Shown piece by piece: positions 34,301 to 47,962 of a stretch of DNA of 64,000 nucleotides. The first letter of the stretch is position 1. Every line of letters starts with the position of its first letter. The DNA comes from Megachile rotundata (Eukaryota > Arthropoda > Insecta > Hymenoptera > Megachilidae). A program made the translations under genes and the position numbers. Under the pieces are notes generated by a model. It was not told the DNA's origin. It made no database searches and saw only the letters and a list, made by a program, of their open reading frames with translations. The stretch is from the NCBI RefSeq assembly GCF_050947335.1, contig NW_027473610.1:1-64000 (forward strand), in the 5' to 3' direction.

Positions 34301-36043
34301 TTTCGCACGATTCAGCCTCTAATTCGCACTTATCCGCTGTAATTCGACTCTGTACTATCTAGTTATGTTAAGTTATCCTATCTGAGCACAATTCAACACC
34401 ACAACGAACAATTTTGCTCGTTTTGCACGAATTATGCTCATTTTCGCACGATTCAGCCTCTAATTCGCACATATCCGCTGTAATTCGACTCTGTACTATC
34501 TAGTCATGTTAAGTTATCGTAACTGAGCACAATTCAACACCACAATGAACAATTTTGCTCGTTTTGAGCGAATTATGTTCATTTTCGCACGATTCAGCCT
34601 CTAATTCGCACATATCCGCTGTAATTCGACTCTGTACTATCTAGTCATGTTAAGTTATCGTAACTGAGCACAATTCAACACCACAATGGACAATTTTGCT
34701 GGTTTTGAACGAATTATGCTCATTTTCGAACGATTCAGCCTCTAATTCGCACATATCCGCTGTAATTCGACTCTGTACTATCTAGTTATGTTAAGTTATC
34801 CTATCTGAGCAAAATTCAACACCACAATGAACAATTTTGCTCGTTTTGGACGAATTTTGCTCATTTTCGAACGATTCAGCCTCTAATTCGCACATACCCC
34901 GCTGTAATTCGACTCTGTACTATCTAGTTATGTTAAGTTATCCTATCTGAGCACAATTCGACACCACAATGAACAATTTTGCTGGTTTTGAACGAATTAT
35001 GCTCATTTTCGCACGATTCAGCCTCTAATTCGAACATATCCGCTGTAATTCGACTCTGTACTATCTAGTTATGTTAAGTTATCCTATCTGAGCACAATTC
35101 AACACCACAACGAACAATTTTGCTCGTTTTGCACGAATTATGCTCATTTTCGCACGATTCAGCCTCTAATTCGCACATATCCGCTGTAATTCGACTCTGT
35201 ACTATCTAGTCATGTTAAGTTATCGTAACTGAGCACAATTCAACACCACAATGAACAATTTTGCTCGTTTTGAACGAATTATGTTCATTTTCGCACGATT
35301 CAGCCTCTAATTCGCACATATCCGCTGTAATTCGACTCTGTACTATCTAGTTATGTTAAGTTATCCTATCTGAGCACAATTCAACACCACAACCAACAAT
35401 TTTGCTCGTTTTGCACGAATTATGCTCATTTTCGCACGATTCAGCCTCTAATTCGCACATATCCGCTGTAATTCGACTCTGTACTATCTAGTCATGTTAA
35501 GTTATCGTAACTGAGCACAATTCAACACCACAGTGAACAATTTTGCTCGTTTTGAACGAATTATGTTCATTTTCGCACGATTCAGCCTCTAATTCGCACA
35601 TATCCGCTGTAATTCGACTCTGTACAATCTAGTCATGTTAAGTTATCGTAACTGAGCACAATTCAACACCACAATGAACAATTTTGCCGGTTTTGAACGA
35701 ATTATGCTCATTTTCGCACGATTCAGCCTCTAATTCGCACATATCCGCTGTAATTCGACTCTGTACTATCTAGTCATGTTAAGTTATCCTATCTGAGCAC
35801 AATTCAACAGCACAATGAACAATTTTGCTGGTTTTGAACGAATTATGCTCATTTTCCCACGATTCAGCCTCTAATTCGCACATATCCGCTGTAATTCGAC
35901 TCTGTACTATCTAGTCATGTTAAGTTATCGTAACTGAGCACAATTCAACACCACAATGAACAATTTTGCTGGTTTTGAACGAATTATGCTCATTTTCGAA
36001 CGATTCAGCCTCTAATTCGCACATATCCGCTGTAATTCGACTC

Positions 36044-39000
36044 TGTTCTATCTAGTTATGTTAAGTTATCCTATCTGAGCAAAATTCAACACCACAATGA
36101 ACAATTTTGCTCGTTTTGAACGAATTTTGCTCATTTTCGAACGATTCAGCCTCTAATTCGCACATATCCGCTGTAATTCGACTCTGTACTATCTAGTTAT
36201 GTTAAGCTATCCTATCTGAGCACAATTCGACATCACAATGAACAATTTTGCTGGTTTTGAACGAATTATGCTCATTTTCGCACGATTCAGCCTCTAATTC
36301 GCACATATCCGCTGTAATTCGACTCTGTACTATCTAGTTATGTTAAGTTATCCTATCTGAGCACAATTCAACACCACAATGAACAATTTTGCTCGTTTTG
36401 AACGAATTTTGCTCATTTTCGAACGATTCAGCCTCTAATTCGCACATATCCGCTGTAATTCGACTCTGTACTATCTAGTCATGTTAAGTTATCGTAACTG
36501 AGCACAATTCAACACCACAATGAACAATTTTGCTCGTTTTGAACGAATTTTGCTCATTTTCGAACGATTCAGCCTCTAATTCGCACATATCCGCTGTAAT
36601 TCGACTCTGTACTATCTAGTTATGTTAAGTTATCCTATCTGAGCACAATTCGACACCACAATGAACAATTTTGCTGGTTTTGAACGAATTATGCTCATTT
36701 TCGCACGATTCAGCCTCTAATTCGCACATATCCGCTGTAATTCGACTCTGTACTATCCAGTTGTGTTAAGTTATCGTAACTGAGCACAATTCAACACCAC
36801 AATGAACAATTTTGATCGTTTTGAACGAATTATGCTCATTTTCGCACGATTCAGCCTCTAATTCGCACATATCCGCTGTAATTCGACTCTGTACTATCTA
36901 GTTATGTTAAGTTATCCTATCTGAGCACAATTCAACACCACAATGAACAATTTTGCTCGTTTTGCACGAATTATGTTCATTTTCGCACGATTCAGCCTCT
37001 AATTCGCACATATCCGCTGTAATTCGACTCTGTACCATCTAGTTATGTTAAGCTATCCTATCTGAGCACAATTCAACACCACATTGAACAATTTTGCTCG
37101 TTTTGCACGAATTATGCTCATTTTCGCACGATTCAGCCTCTAATTCGCACATATCCGCTGTAATTCGACTCTGTACTATCTAGTCATGTTAGGTTATCGT
37201 AACTGAGCACAATTCAACACCACAATGAACAATTTTGCTGGTTTTGAACGAATTATGCTCATTTTCGCACGATTCAGCCTCTAATTCGCACATATCCGCT
37301 GTAATTCGACTCTGTACTATCTAGTCATGTTAAGTTATCGTAACTGAGCACAATTCAACACCACAATGTACAATTTTGATCGTTTTGAACGAATTATGCT
37401 CATTTTCGCACGATTCAGCCTCTAATTCGCACATATCCGCTGTAATTCGACTCTGTACTATCTAGTCATGTTAAGTTATCGTTACTGAGCACAATTCAAC
37501 ATCGCAATGAACAATGTTGCTGGTTTTGGACGAATTATGCTCATTTTCGCACGATTCAGCCTCTAATTCGCACATATCCGCTGTAATTCGACTCTGTACT
37601 ATCTAGTCATGTTAAGTTATCGTAACTGAGCACAATTCAACACCACAATGAACAATTTTGAACGTTTTGCACGAATTATGCTCATTTTCGCACGATTCAG
37701 CCTCTAATTCGCACATATCCGCTGTAATTCGACTCTGTACTATCTAGTCATGTTAAGTTATCGTAACTGAGCACAATTCAACACCACAATGAACAACTCT
37801 GCTCGTTTTGAACGAATTATGCTCATTTTCGCACGATTCAGCCTCTAATTCGCACATATCCGCTGTAATTCGACTCTGTACTATCTGGTTATGTTAAGTT
37901 ATCCTATCTGAGCACAAATCAACACCACAATGAACAGTTTTTCTCGTTTTGCACGAATTTTGCTCGTTTTGAACGAATTTTGGTCATTTTCGAACGATTC
38001 AGCCTCTAATTCGCACATATCCGCTGTAATTCGACTCTGTACTATCTAGTTATGTTATGTAATCCTATCTGAGCACAATTCAACACCACAGTGTACAATT
38101 TTGCTCGTTTTGCAAGAATTATGCTCATTTTCGCACGATTCAGCCTCTAATTCGCACATATCCGCTTTGATTCGACTCTGTACCATCTAGTTATGTTAAG
38201 TCATCGCAACTGAGCACAATTCAGCACCACAATGAACAACTTTGCTCGTTTTGAACGAATTATGCTCATTTTCGCACGATTCAGCCTCTAATTCGCACAT
38301 ATCCGCTGTAATTCGACTCTGTACTATCTAGTTATGTTAAGTTATCCTATCTGAGCACAATTCAACACCACAATGAACAGTTTTGCTCGTTTTGCACGAA
38401 TTTTGCTCGTTTTGAACGAATTTTGCTCATTTTCGAACGATTCTGCCTCTAATTCGCACATATCCGCTGTGATTCGACTCTGTACCATCTAGTTATGTTA
38501 AGTCATCGTAACTGAGCACAATTCAGCACCACAATGAACAACTTTGCTCGTTTTGCACGAATTATGCTCATTTTCGCACGATTCAGCCACTAATTCGTAC
38601 ATATACGCTGTAATTCGACTCTGTACTATCTAGTTATGTTATGTTATCCTATCTGAGCACAATTCAACACCACAATGAACAATTATGCTCGTTTTGCACG
38701 AATTATGCTCATTTTCGCACGATTCAGCATCTAATTCGCACATATTCGCTGTGATTCGACTCTGTACCACCTAGTTATGTTAAGTTACCACAACTGAGCA
38801 CAATTCGGCACCACAATGAACAATTTTGCTCGTTTTGCACGAATTATGCTCATTTTCGCACGATTCAGCCTCTAATTCGCACATATCCGCTGTAATTCGA
38901 CTCTGTACCATCTAGTTATGTTCAGTTACCACAACTGAGCACAATTCGACACCACAATGAACAATTTTGCTCGTTTTGCACGAATTATGCTCATTTTCGC

Positions 39001-39345
39001 ACGATTCAGCCTCTAATTCGCACATATCCGCTGTGATTCGACTCTGTACCATCTGGTTATGTTAAGTCATCGTAACTGCGCACAATTCAGCACCACAATG
39101 AACAACTCTGCTCGTTTTGAACGAATTATGCTCATTTTCGCACGATTCAGCCTCTAATTCGCACATATCCGCTGTAATTCGACTCTGTACTATCTGGTTA
39201 TGTTAAGTTATCCTATCTGAGAACAATTCAACTCCACAATGAACAGTTTTGCTGGTTTTGCACGAATTTTGCTCGTGTTGAACGAATTTTGGTCATTTTC
39301 GAACGATTCAGCCTCTAATACGCACATATCCGCTGCAATTCGACT
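36044..39345. repeat. Segmental duplication in the array, copy 1 (partner near 42.3-44.7 kb)
   Basis: Private markers recur in the same order in both places: TGTTCTATCTAG at 36044 and 42308, CGTTACTGAG at 37481 and 43040, and TGTACCATCTGG followed by GTAACTGCGC at 39045 and 44443. Distances between markers differ by 705 bp (five 141-bp monomers) and then 161 bp (one long monomer). The right copy has therefore lost, or the left gained, whole monomers after the duplication. Confidence 0.8.
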
Positions 39346-42300
39346 CTGTACTATCTAGTTATGTTATGTTATCCTATCTGAGCACAATTCAACACCACAG
39401 TGTACAATTTTGCTCGTTTTGCAAGAATTATGCTCATTTTCGCACGATTCAGCCTCTAATTCGCACATATCCGCTTTGATTCGACTCTGTACCATCTCGT
39501 TATGTTAAGTCATCGTAACTGAGCACAATTCAGCACCACAATGAACAACTTTGCTCGTTTTGCACGAATTATGCTCATTTTCGCACGATTCAGCCTCTAA
39601 TTCGTACATATCCGCTGTAATTCGACTCTGTACTATCTCGTTATGTTAAGTTATCCTATCTGAGGACAATTCAACACCACAATGAACAATTATGCTCGTT
39701 TTGCACGAATTATGCTCATTTTCGCACGATTCAGCATCTAATTCGCACATATTCGCTGTGATTCGACTCTGTACCATCTAGTTATGTTAAGTTACCACAA
39801 CTGAGCACAATTCGACACCACAATGAACAATTTTGCTCGTTTTGCACGAATTATGCTCATTTTCGCACGATTCAGCCTCTAATTCGCACATATCCGCTGT
39901 GATTCGACTCTGTACTATCTAGTTATGTTAAGTTATCCTATCTGAGCACAATTCAGCACCACAATGAACAACTTTGCCCGTTTTGCACGAATTATGCTCA
40001 TTTTCGCACGATTCAGCCTCTAATTCGCACATATCCGCTGTAATTCGACTCTGTACAATCTAGTCATGTTAAGTTATCGTAACTGAGCACAATTCAACAC
40101 CACAATGAACAATTTTGCCGGTTTTGAACGAATTATGCTCATTTTCGCACGATTCAGCCTCTAATTCGCACATATCCGCTGTAATTCGACACTGTACTAT
40201 CTAGTTATGTTAAGTTATCCTATCTGAGCAAAATTCAACACCACAATGAACAATTTTGCTCGTTTTGAACGAATTTTACTCATTTCCGAACGATTCAGCC
40301 TCTAATTCGCACATATCCGCTGTAATTCGACTCTGTACTATCTAGTTATGTTAAGTTATCCTATCTGAGCACATTTCGACACCACAATGAACAATTTTGC
40401 TGGTTTTGAACGAATTATGCTCATTTTCGCACGATTCAGCCTCTAATTCGCACATATCCGCTGTAATTCGACTCTGTACTATCTAGTTATGTTAGGTTAT
40501 CCTATCTGAGCACAACTCAACACCACAATGAACAATTTTGCTCGTTTTGAACGAATTTTGCTCATTTTCGAACGATTCAGTCTCTAATTCGCACATATCC
40601 GCTGTAATTCGACTCTGTACTATCTAGTCATGTTAAGTTATCGTAACTGAGCACAACTCAACACCACAATGAACAATTTTGCTCGTTTTGAACGAATTTT
40701 GCTCATTTTCGAACGATTCAGCCTCTAATTCGCACATATCCGCTGTAATTCGACTCTGTACTATCTAGTTATGTTAAGTTATCCTATCTGAGCACAATTC
40801 GACACCACAATGAACAATTTTGCTGGTTTTGAACGAATTATGCTCATTTTCGCACGATTCAGCCTCTAATTCGCACATATCCGCTGTAATTCGACTCTGT
40901 ACTATCTAGTTATGTTAAGTTATCGTAACTGAGCACAATTCAACACCACAATGAACAATTTTGATCGTTTTGAACGAATTATGCTCATTTTCGCACGATT
41001 CAGCCTCTAATTCGCACATATCCGCTGTAATTCGACTCTGTACCATCTAGTTATGTTAAGCTATCCTATCTGAGCACAATTCAACACCACATTGAACAAT
41101 TTTGCTCGTTTTGCACGAATTATGCTCATTTTCGCACGATTCAGCCTCTAATTCGCACATATCCGCTGTAATTCGACTCTGTACTATCTAGTCATGTTAA
41201 GTTATCGTAACTGAGCACAATTCAACACCACAATGAACAATTTTGCTGGTTTTGAACGAATTATGCTCATTTTCGCACGATTCAGCCTCTAATTCGCACA
41301 TATCCGCTGTAATTCGACTCTGTACTATCTAGTCATGTTAAGTCATCGTAACTGAGCACAATTCAGCACCACAATGAACAACTTTGCTTGTTTTGCACGA
41401 ATTATGCTCATTTTCGCACGATTCAGCCTCTAATTCGTACATATCCGGTGAAATTCGACTCTGTACTATCTAGTTATGTTAAGTTATCCTATCTGAGCAC
41501 AATTCAACACCACAATGAACAATTATGCTTGTTTTGCACGAATTATGCTCATTTTCGCACGATTCAGCCTCTAATTCGCACATATCCGCTGTAATTCGAC
41601 TCTGTACTATCTAGTTATGTTAAGTTATCCTATCTGAGCACAATTCAACACCACAACGAACAATTTTGCTCGCTTTGCACGAATTATGCTCATTTTCGCA
41701 CGATTCAGCCTCTAATTCGCACATATCCGCTGTAATTCGACTCTGTACTATCTAGTTATGTTAAGTTATCCTATCTGAGCACAATTCAACACCACAATGA
41801 ACAATTTTGCTCGTTTTGAACGAATTTTACTCATTTTCGAACGATTCAGCCTCTAATTCGCACATATCCGCTGTAATTCGACTCTGTACTATCTAGTCAT
41901 GTTAAGTTATCGTAACTGAGCACAATTCAACACCACAATGAACAATTTTGCTCGTTTTGAACGAATTTTGCTCATTTTCGCACGATTCAGCCTCTAATTC
42001 GCACATATCCGCTGTAATTCGACTCTGTACTATCTAGTCATGTTAAGTTATCCTATCTGAGCACAATTCAACAGCACAATGAACAATTTTGCTGGTTTTG
42101 AACGAATTATGCTCATTTTCCCACGATTCAGCCTCTAATTCGCACATATCCGCTGTAATTCGACTCTGTACTATCTAGTCATGTTAAGTTATCGTAACTG
42201 AGCACAATTCAACACCACAATGAACAATTTTGCTGGTTTTGAACGAATTATGCTCATTTTCGAACGATTCAGCCTCTAATTCGCACATATCCGCTGTAAT

Positions 42301-44442
42301 TCGACTCTGTTCTATCTAGTTATGTTAAGTTATCCTATCTGAGCAAAATTCAACACCACAATGAACAATTTTGCTCGTTTTGAACGAATTTTGCTCATTT
42401 TCGAACGATTCAGCCTCTAATTCGCACATATCCGCTGTAATTCGACTCTGTACTATCTAGTTATGTTAAGCTATCCTATCTGAGCACAATTCGACACCAC
42501 AATGAACAATTTTGCTGGTTTTGAACGAATTATGCTCATTTTCGCACGATTCAGCCTCTAATTCGCACATATCCGCTGTAATTCGACTCTGTACCATCTA
42601 GTTATGTTAAGCTATCCTATCTGAGCACAATTCAACACCACATTGAACAATTTTGCTCGTTTTGCACGAATTATGCTCATTTTCGCACGATTCAGCCTCT
42701 AATTCGCACATATCCGCTGTAATTCGACTCTGTACTATCTAGTCATGTTAGGTTATCGTAACTGAGCACAATTCAACACCACAATGAACAATTTTGCTGG
42801 TTTTGAACGAATTATGCTCATTTTCGCACGATTCAGCCTCTAATTCGCACATATCCGCTGTAATTCGACTCTGTACTATCTAGTCATGTTAAGTTATCGT
42901 AACTGAGCACAATTCAACACCACAATGTACAATTTTGATCGTTTTGAACGAATTATGCTCATTTTCGCACGATTCAGCCTCTAATTCGCACATATCCGCT
43001 GTAATTCGACTCTGTACTATCTAGTCATGTTAAGTTATCGTTACTGAGCACAATTCAACATCGCAATGAACAATTTTGCTGGTTTTGGACGAATTATGCT
43101 CATTTTCGCACGATTCAGCCTCTAATTCGCACATATCCGCTGTAATTCGACTCTGTACTATCTAGTCATGTTAAGTTATCGTAACTGAGCACAATTCAAC
43201 ACCACAATGAACAATTTTGATCGTTTTGCACGAATTATGCTCATTTTCGCACGATTCAGCCTCTAATTCGCACATATCCGCTGTAATTCGACTCTGTACT
43301 ATCTAGTCATGTTAAGTTATCGTAACTGAGCACAATTCAACACCACAATGAACAACTCTGCTCGTTTTGAACGAATTTTGGTCATTTTCGAACGATTCAG
43401 CCTCTAATTCGCACATATCCGCTGTAATTCGACTCTGTACTATCTAGTTATGTTATGTAATCCTATCTGAGCACAATTCAACACCACAGTGTGCAATTTT
43501 GCTCGTTTTGCAAGAATTATGCTCATTTTCGCACGATTCAGCCTCTAATTCGCACATATCCGCTTTGATTCGACTCTGTACCATCTAGTTATGTTAAGTC
43601 ATCGCAACTGAGCACAATTCAGCACCACAATGAACAACTTTGCTCGTTTTGAACGAATTATGCTCATTTTCGCACGATTCAGCCTCTAATTCGCACATAT
43701 CCGCTGTAATTCGACTCTGTACTATCTAGTTATGTTAAGTTATCCTATCTGAGCACAATTCAACACCACAATGAACAGTTTTGCTCGTTTTGCACGAATT
43801 TTGCTCGTTTTGAACGAATTTTGCTCATTTTCGAACGATTCTGCCTCTAATTCGCACATATCCGCTGTGATTCGACTCTGTACCATCTAGTTATGTTAAG
43901 TCATCGTAACTGAGCACAATTCAGCACCACAATGAACAACTTTGCTCGTTTTGCACGAATTATGCTCATTTTCGCACGATTCAGCCACTAATTCGTACAT
44001 ATACGCTGTAATTCGACTCTGTACTATCTAGTTATGTTATGTTATCCTATCTGAGCACAATTCAACACCACAATGAACAATTATGCTCGTTTTGCACGAA
44101 TTATGCTCATTTTCGCACGATTCAGCATCTAATTCGCACATATTCGCTGTGATTCGACTCTGTTCCACCTAGTTATGTTAAGTTACCACAACTGAGCACA
44201 ATTCGGCACCACAATGAACAATTTTGCTCGTTTTGCACGAATTATGCTCATTTTCGCACGATTCAGCCTCTAATTCGCACATATCCGCTGTAATTCGACT
44301 CTGTACCATCTAGTTATGTTCAGTTACCACAACTGAGCACAATTCGACACCACAATGAACAATTTTGCTCGTTTTGCACGAATTATGCTCATTTTCGCAC
44401 GATTCAGCCTCTAATTCGCACATATCCGCTGTGATTCGACTC

Positions 44443-47400
44443 TGTACCATCTGGTTATGTTAAGTCATCGTAACTGCGCACAATTCAGCACCACAATGAA
44501 CAACTCTGCTCGTTTTGAACGAATTATGCTCATTTTCGCACGATTCAGCCCCTAATTCGCACATATCCGCTGTAATTCGACTCTGTACTATCTGGTTATG
44601 TTAAGTTATCCTATCTGAGAACAATTCAACTCCACAATGAACAGTTTTGCTGGTTTTGCACGAATTTTGCTCGTGTTGAACGAATTTTGGTCATTTTCGA
44701 ACGATTCAGCCTCTAATACGCACATATCCGCTGCAATTCGACTCTGTACTATCTAGTTATGTTATGTTATCCTATCCGAGCACAATTCAACACCACAGTG
44801 TACAATTTTGCTCGTTTTGCAAGAATTATGCTCATTTTCGCACGATTCAGCCTCTAATTCGCACATATCCGCTTTGATTCGACTCTGTACCATCTCGTTA
44901 TGTTAAGTCATCGTAACTGAGCACAATTCAGCACCACAATGAACAACTTTGCTCGTTTTGCACGAATTATGCTCATTTTCGCACGATTCAGCCTCTAATT
45001 CGTACATATCCGCTGTAATTCGACTCTGTACTATCTCGTTATGTTAAGTTATCCTATCTGAGGACAATTCAACACCACAATGAACAATTATGCTCGTTTT
45101 GCACGAATTATGCTCATTTTCGCACGATTCAGCATCTAATTCGCACATATTCGCTGTGATTCGACTCTGTACCATCTAGTTATGTTAAGTTACCACAACT
45201 GAGCACAATTCGACACCACAATGAACAATTTTGCTCGTTTTGCACGAATTATGCTCATTTTCGCACGATTCAGCCTCTAATTCGCACATATCCGCTGTGA
45301 TTCGACTCTGTACTATCTAGTTATGTTAAGTTATCCTATCTGAGCACAATTCAGCACCACAATGAACAACTTTGCCCGTTTTGCACGAATTATGCTCATT
45401 TTCGCACGATTCAGCCTCTAATTCGCACATATCCGCTGTGATTCGACTCTGTACTATCTAGTTATGTTAAGTTATCGTAACTGAGCACAATTCGACACCA
45501 CAATGAACAATTTTGCTCGTTTTGCACGAATTATGCTCATTTTCGCACGATTCAGCCTCTAATTCGCACATATCCGCTGTAATTCGACTCTGTACCATCT
45601 AGATAGTTATGTTAAGTAATAACTAGATAGTTATGTTAAGTCATCGTAACTGAGCACAATTCAGCACCACAATGAACAACTTTGCTAGTTTTGAACGAAT
45701 TATGCTCATTTTCGCACGATTCAGCCTCTAATTCGCACATATCCGCTGTAATTCAACTCTGTACTATCTAGTTATGTTATGTTATCCTATCTGAGCACAA
45801 TTCAACACCACAATGAACAATTTTGCTCGTTTTGCACGAATTTTGCTCGTTTTGAACAAATTTTGCTCATTTTCGCACGATTCAGCCTCTAATTCGTACA
45901 TATCCGCTGTAATTCGACTCTGTACTATGTAGTTATGTTAAGTTATCCTATCTGAGCACAATTCAACACCACAATGAACAGTTTTGCTCGTCTTGCACGA
46001 ATTATGCTCATTTTCGCACGATTCAGGATCTAATTCGCACATATTCGCTGTGATTCGACTCTGTACCATCTAGTTATGTTCAGTTACCACAACTGAGCAC
46101 AATTCGACACCACAATGAACAATTTTGCTCGTTTTGCACGAATTATGCTCATTTTCGCACGATTCAGCCTCTAATTCGCACATATCCGCTGTGATTCGAC
46201 TCTGTACCATCTGGTTATGTTAAGTCATCGTAACTGCGCACAATTCAGCACCACAATGAACAACTCTGCTCGTTTTGAACGAATTATGCTCATTTTCGCA
46301 CGATTCAGCCCCTAATTCGCACATATCCGCTGTAATTCGACTCTGTACTATCTGGTTATGTTAAGTTATCCTATCTGAGAACAATTCAACTCCACAATGA
46401 ACAGTTTTGCTGGTTTTGCACGAATTTTGCTCGTGTTGAACGAATTTTGGTCATTTTCGAACGATTCAGCCTCTAATACGCACATATCCGCTGCAATTCG
46501 ACTCTGTACTATCTAGTTATGTTATGTTATCCTATCCGAGCACAATTCAACACCACAGTGTACAATTTTGCTCGTTTTGCAAGAATTATGCTCATTTTCG
46601 CACGATTCAGCCTCTAATTCGCACATATCCGCTTTGATTCGACTCTGTACCATCTCGTTATGTTAAGTCATCGTAACTGAGCACAATTCAGCACCACAAT
46701 GAACAACTTTGCTCGTTTTGCACGAATTATGCTCATTTTCGCACGATTCAGCCTCTAATTCGTACATATCCGCTGTAATTCGACTCTGTACTATCTCGTT
46801 ATGTTAAGTTATCCTATCTGAGGACAATTCAACACCACAATGAACAATTATGCTCGTTTTGCACGAATTATGCTCATTTTCGCACGATTCAGCATCTAAT
46901 TCGCACATATTCGCTGTGATTCGACTCTGTACCATCTAGTTATGTTAAGTTACCACAACTGAGCACAATTCGACACCACAATGAACAATTTTGCTCGTTT
47001 TGCACGAATTATGCTCATTTTCGCACGATTCAGCCTCTAATTCGCACATATCCGCTGTGATTCGACTCTGTACTATCTAGTTATGTTAAGTTATCCTATC
47101 TGAGCACAATTCAGCACCACAATGAACAACTTTGCCCGTTTTGCACGAATTATGCTCATTTTCGCACGATTCAGCCTCTAATTCGCACATATCCGCTGTG
47201 ATTCGACTCTGTACTATCTAGTTATGTTAAGTTATCGTAACTGAGCACAATTCGACACCACAATGAACAATTTTGCTCGTTTTGCACGAATTATGCTCAT
47301 TTTCGCACGATTCAGCCTCTAATTCGCACATATCCGCTGTAATTCGACTCTGTACCATCTAGATAGTTATGTTAAGTAATAACTAGATAGTTATGTTAAG

Positions 47401-47962
47401 TCATCGTAACTGAGCACAATTCAGCACCACAATGAACAACTTTGCTAGTTTTGAACGAATTATGCTCATTTTCGCACGATTCAGCCTCTAATTCGCACAT
47501 ATCCGCTGTAATTCAACTCTGTACTATCTAGTTATGTTATGTTATCCTATCTGAGCACAATTCAACACCACAATGAACAATTTTGCTCGTTTTGCACGAA
47601 TTTTGCTCGTTTTGAACAAATTTTGCTCATTTTCGCACGATTCAGCCTCTAATTCGTACATATCCGCTGTAATTCGACTCTGTACTATGTAGTTATGTTA
47701 AGTTATCCTATCTGAGCACAATTCAACACCACAATGAACAGTTTTGCTCGTCTTGCACGAATTATGCTCATTTTCGCACGATTCAGGATCTAATTCGCAC
47801 ATATTCGCTGTGATTCGACTCTGTACCATCTAGTTATGTTCAGTTACCACAACTGAGCACAATTCGACACCACAATGAACAATTTTGCTCGTTTTGCACG
47901 AATTATGCTCATTTTCGCACGATTCAGCCTCTAATTCGCACATATCCGCTGTGATTCGACTC
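44443..47962. repeat. Tandem higher-order repeat, 2 x 1760 bp
   Basis: 44443-46202 and 46203-47962 carry the same monomers in the same order, including the rare CAGCCCCTAATTCG, CCTATCCGAGC, CAGGATCTAATTCG and the 28-bp insertion. The 1760 bp equals nine 141-bp, two 161-bp and one 169-bp monomer. Such close agreement suggests one of the most recent duplications in the window. A related but differently cut copy continues to about 50.1 kb. Confidence 0.9.
45591..45759. repeat. 169-bp monomer with a 28-bp insertion forming an inverted repeat
   Basis: After ACCATCTAGA this monomer has 28 extra bases that partly duplicate its own TAGATAGTTATGTTAAG. Within it TAGTTAT is followed eight bases later by ATAACTA, a 7-bp inverted repeat. 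The same 169-bp monomer occurs at 47351-47519 and 49977-50145, so it arose once and was copied with its neighbours. Confidence 0.88.

Noticed and set aside
41388..41594. 68-codon open frame across two satellite monomers
   Set aside because: The frame opens only because the usual TAA in CCGCTGTAATTC became CCGGTGAAATTC, and 141 is divisible by 3 so frames carry over between monomers. The product repeats the satellite's own translation and has no coding character.
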